Shown in pieces: positions 62,719 through 64,000 of a stretch of DNA of 64,000 bases. The stretch's first letter is position 1, and every line of letters starts with the position of its first letter. Source of the DNA: Flavimobilis soli. Its GTDB lineage: Bacteria; Actinomycetota; Actinomycetes; Actinomycetales; Cellulomonadaceae. The notes below the pieces were generated by a model. That model saw only the letters and a program-made list of their open reading frames with translations. It was not told where the DNA came from and made no database searches. The DNA lies in NCBI RefSeq assembly GCF_002564025.1, contig NZ_PDJH01000001.1, positions 2,108,001 to 2,172,000 of the forward strand, read 5' to 3'. Position numbers and translations under genes: made by a program.

Positions 62719-63972
62719 TTGAGCATCGTCACGCCCGCGCGCCCCGACGCCACCGCGGCCGGCACCGAGCACGTCCCCACCCTGATCGCCGCGACCGGCC
62801 TCGGCTACTATCCCCTCGCCTTCGTCGCGCGTCTCCCGTTCGCGATGGTCGTCGTCGGCGTCCTCACGTACGTCGTCGCGATGACCGGGTCGGTCGCCCT
62901 CGGCGGCCTCGCCGCGGGTGCGGTCGGCGTCGGCGTCGTGATCGCCGGGCCGGTCGTCGGGGCGACGGTCGACCGCCGCGGACAGCGCACGGTCCTTCCC
63001 GCGGTCGCTCTCGCGAACGTCGTCGCGGTGCTCGCTCTCGCGTTCGCCGTCGGGCAGGGCGTGCCGAGCTGGGCCGTCGTCGCGTGCTCGTTCCTCGCGG
63101 GTGCGACTGTCCCGCAGGTCGCGCCGCTGTCGCGGACGCGCCTCGTGACGCTCGTGGGCGAGCGCCTCGCGCCGAACCGCCGGGTCAAGGCGTTCGCGCG
63201 GGTCATGTCGTACGAGTCGGCCGTCGACGAGACGGCGTTCGTCGTCGGGCCCGTGCTCGTCGGCCTGCTCGCGGCGTGGATCGCGCCGTGGCTGCCGCTC
63301 GTCACCGCGGCCGCGCTGAGCCTGACGGCGGTCGTCGCCTTCGCGCTGCACCCGACGGGCGCGGTCCGGGCGCACGCGGCGCACGACGCCGAGCGCGCCC
63401 CGCTGCGCGAGGTCGTCCGCGCCCGCGTGCTCGTCGTCGTCGCGGGAGCCTTCGCGGTCGGTCTTTTCTTCGGGGCGACGCTGACGTCGCTCACCGCGCA
63501 CATGGGTGCGCAGGGTCGCGCGGACGACGCCGGCCTGCTGTACGGCGCGATGGGTCTGACGTCCGCGACGCTCGCGCTCGGGGCGGCGGCGCTGCCGCGC
63601 GCGTTCGTCGCGCGGTGGCGCTGGGTGGGCTTCGCGGTCGTGATCGCGGCGTCGGCTGCGTTCTACGCGCAGCTCGGGGTGTCGGCGCGCCCGACGGTCG
63701 CACTGCTGCTCATGGGCATGGGTGTGGGCCCGGTGCTCGTGACGCTGCTGAGCATGGCGTCGGACCGCAGCCCGGTCGGGCGTGCGGCGACGACGATGAC
63801 GCTCGCGACGGCGGCGCTGAGCCTCGCGCAGGCGCTCGCGTCGGCGCTGACGGGCCAGGTCGCGGAGCGCGTGGGCGCGCCCGCGGCGATGTGGCTGCCG
63901 CTCGCGGCTGCGGGGCTGCTGCTCGTGCTGGGCGGCGTGAACGTCCTGGTGGAGCGCCGCGCGGGGCGCTGA
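62719..63972 (+). CDS. Major facilitator superfamily transporter
   Basis: A 417-residue permease with about 12 helices; GATVDRRGQRTVLP (motif A-like) after helix 2 and R-rich loop RVKAFARVMSYESAVDETAFVVGPVLVG in the middle. It resembles the actinobacterial drug/peptide-exporter group of MFS. TTG 62719 with AGGAG eight bases upstream. Substrate unknown; the leader-peptide context hints at a sulfur or amino-acid link. Confidence 0.85.
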   Translation: MSIVTPARPDATAAGTEHVPTLIAATGLGYYPLAFVARLPFAMVVVGVLTYVVAMTGSVALGGLAAGAVGVGVVIAGPVVGATVDRRGQRTVLPAVALANVVAVLALAFAVGQGVPSWAVVACSFLAGATVPQVAPLSRTRLVTLVGERLAPNRRVKAFARVMSYESAVDETAFVVGPVLVGLLAAWIAPWLPLVTAAALSLTAVVAFALHPTGAVRAHAAHDAERAPLREVVRARVLVVVAGAFAVGLFFGATLTSLTAHMGAQGRADDAGLLYGAMGLTSATLALGAAALPRAFVARWRWVGFAVVIAASAAFYAQLGVSARPTVALLLMGMGVGPVLVTLLSMASDRSPVGRAATTMTLATAALSLAQALASALTGQVAERVGAPAAMWLPLAAAGLLLVLGGVNVLVERRAGR

Positions 63973-64000
63973 CCGGACGGCACGGCCCCTCGAGCTGGTA

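Overview
The window is chromosomal DNA of a very GC-rich (roughly 73-75 percent) actinobacterium. Mycothiol synthase (mshD), a MutT1-type Nudix/phosphatase protein, a SAM-IV riboswitch, a Tad pilus locus with a DUF4244 protein, frequent GTG/TTG starts and many ATGA/GTGA stop-start overlaps all point to Actinomycetota. The mix of a mevalonate operon, aerotaxis-type transducers and this gene content fits a motile member of Micrococcales (Cellulomonas/Sanguibacter/Oerskovia-like). That family-level placement is inference; no 16S gene is present.

Layout. 1-4.4 kb: a leftward mevalonate-pathway operon (mvaK1-mvaD-mvaK2-fni-mvaA, the last cut by the window edge). 4.6-6.7 kb: a TetR regulator divergent from a DUF1304 membrane protein and a zinc-free NADP oxidoreductase, with paired operator half-sites between them. 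6.8-9 kb: an Hsp20 gene with an upstream CIRCE box, a membrane-anchored DUF1524/Excalibur nuclease and tRNA-Lys(TTT). 9-19.9 kb: an accessory stretch with two divergent genes that have both lost their 5' ends, HEAT-repeat proteins (one frameshifted), an FtsX/LolD-type ABC exporter next to a two-component system, a DUF6308 gene on a lower-GC segment bounded by 20-bp direct repeats, a MerR regulator and an M50 peptidase. 20-25 kb: DEAD-box helicase with a structured leader, repeat-rich spacer, msrB, and a MarR/DHA2-MFS efflux pair. 25.1-32.3 kb: a structured RNA candidate ahead of a DUF47-Pit phosphate operon, then the leftward mshD-ppk1-mutT1 operon. 32.4-36.4 kb: a MacAB-like exporter operon. 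36.8-41.3 kb: malic enzyme, FNT-family transporter and acetyl-CoA synthetase. 41.3-44.5 kb: two tandem PAS + soluble chemoreceptor pairs. 44.6-48 kb: putA. 49.2-53.9 kb: a seven-gene Tad pilus operon. 54.6-60.5 kb: a MarR/oxidoreductase pair, a diverged tandem segmental duplication and a large DEAH/DUF1998 helicase. 60.6-64 kb: SAM-IV riboswitch, a Cys/Met-rich leader peptide, a luciferase-like monooxygenase, a 62-bp tandem repeat array, a second leader peptide and an MFS permease.

The most interesting signals are non-coding or structural: (1) the SAM-IV riboswitch followed by a 34-codon Met/Cys-rich peptide and a hairpin, which looks like two-input sulfur control of one monooxygenase; (2) a multibranched RNA upstream of the Pit operon that I do not recognise as a known riboswitch; (3) a family of long palindromes (22.57, 22.64, 48.13 kb) whose core recurs inside the 62-bp tandem array at 62.2 kb; (4) the DUF6308 segment with direct repeats and lower GC; (5) the 55.7-58.0 kb duplication, where remnants of both flanking genes mark the junction. 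No phage, insertion sequence with transposase, CRISPR array or rRNA operon was seen. Coordinates of starts were re-chosen from ribosome binding sites, overlaps and family N-termini; functions are from recognised sequence motifs without any database search.
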